This document shows positions 5,041-5,102 of a stretch of DNA of 5,102 nt, piece after piece. Source of the DNA: Elusimicrobiota bacterium (GTDB lineage Bacteria > Elusimicrobiota > Elusimicrobia > Elusimicrobiales > UBA9959); assembly GCA_030639665.1 (NCBI GenBank), contig DAOWCC010000166.1, positions 1 through 5,102 on the forward strand. Direction: 5' to 3'. The stretch's first letter is position 1, and each line of letters starts with the position of its first letter. Position numbers and translations under genes: made by a program. Below the pieces are notes generated by a model. The model was not told the DNA's origin. It searched no databases and saw only the letters and a list, made by a program, of their open reading frames with translations.

Positions 5041-5102
5041 GTTAAACCGGGAACCGGCAATAACGTAAAGGTTTAATAAAAAAATAATACGATAAATGAA
5101 AA
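5041..5102. other. Non-coding tail after the truncated antiporter
   Basis: An AT-rich stretch with a tandem AACCGG (5045-5050, 5052-5057) and no terminator hairpin. An ATG at 5096 could open another gene, but no ribosome binding site stands in front of it and only two codons are visible, so no gene is called. Confidence 0.4.

Noticed and set aside
5038..5086. TGA read as Trp or Gly (recoded organism), which would extend the antiporter
   Set aside because: Reading through TGA gives only VKPGTGNNVKV and then TAA, with no second alpha-repeat. A recoded genome is not needed to explain anything else.

Overview
The window reads as accessory-flavoured DNA from an AT-rich, probably Gram-negative (diderm) bacterium that I cannot place taxonomically. 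The diderm reading is an inference: two proteins carry classical signal peptides, one of them an FkpA/Mip-type FKBP, a class that usually works in the periplasm or at the outer surface. All complete genes are on the + strand, Shine-Dalgarno sites are clear, and most genes end at an intrinsic terminator, so the region looks like a string of single-gene transcription units rather than an operon.

Left part (1-2622). A glyoxalase-like (VOC) protein cut by the left edge, a RhuM-family protein and a small PilZ-domain protein are each followed by a copy of one ~50-bp direct repeat (775-825, 2108-2158, 2578-2622). The first two copies match at 47 of 51 positions without gaps. Each begins with a sequence that looks like the 3' end of initiator tRNA-fMet (acceptor strand CCCCGCA, discriminator A, CCA) and continues into a CTCGGA/TCCGAG hairpin with a T-tract, i.e. 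a tRNA tail plus terminator. No whole tRNA gene is present. My reading is that these are displaced tRNA 3' ends (attachment-site scars) left by successive insertions at a tRNA-fMet gene lying upstream of the window. The copy furthest right is the most decayed, as that model predicts. No integrase is in view. A 25-bp REP-like sequence lies between RhuM and PilZ.

Right part (2623-5102). This holds a secreted trypsin-like (S1A) serine protease with complete triad, trypsin-type S1 pocket and a Lys-Ile activation site; a secreted two-domain FKBP-type prolyl isomerase; and a Na+/Ca2+ antiporter of the CaxA/YrbG type that ends after its first alpha-repeat and about one more helix, at roughly 60% of the usual length. 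The protease and isomerase are exported and the antiporter is an inner-membrane protein, so this half is an envelope-related cluster by location, but terminators between the genes argue against one operon. A possible 15-codon leader peptide overlaps the protease start by ATGA.

There is no rRNA, complete tRNA, CRISPR array or transposase gene in the window.
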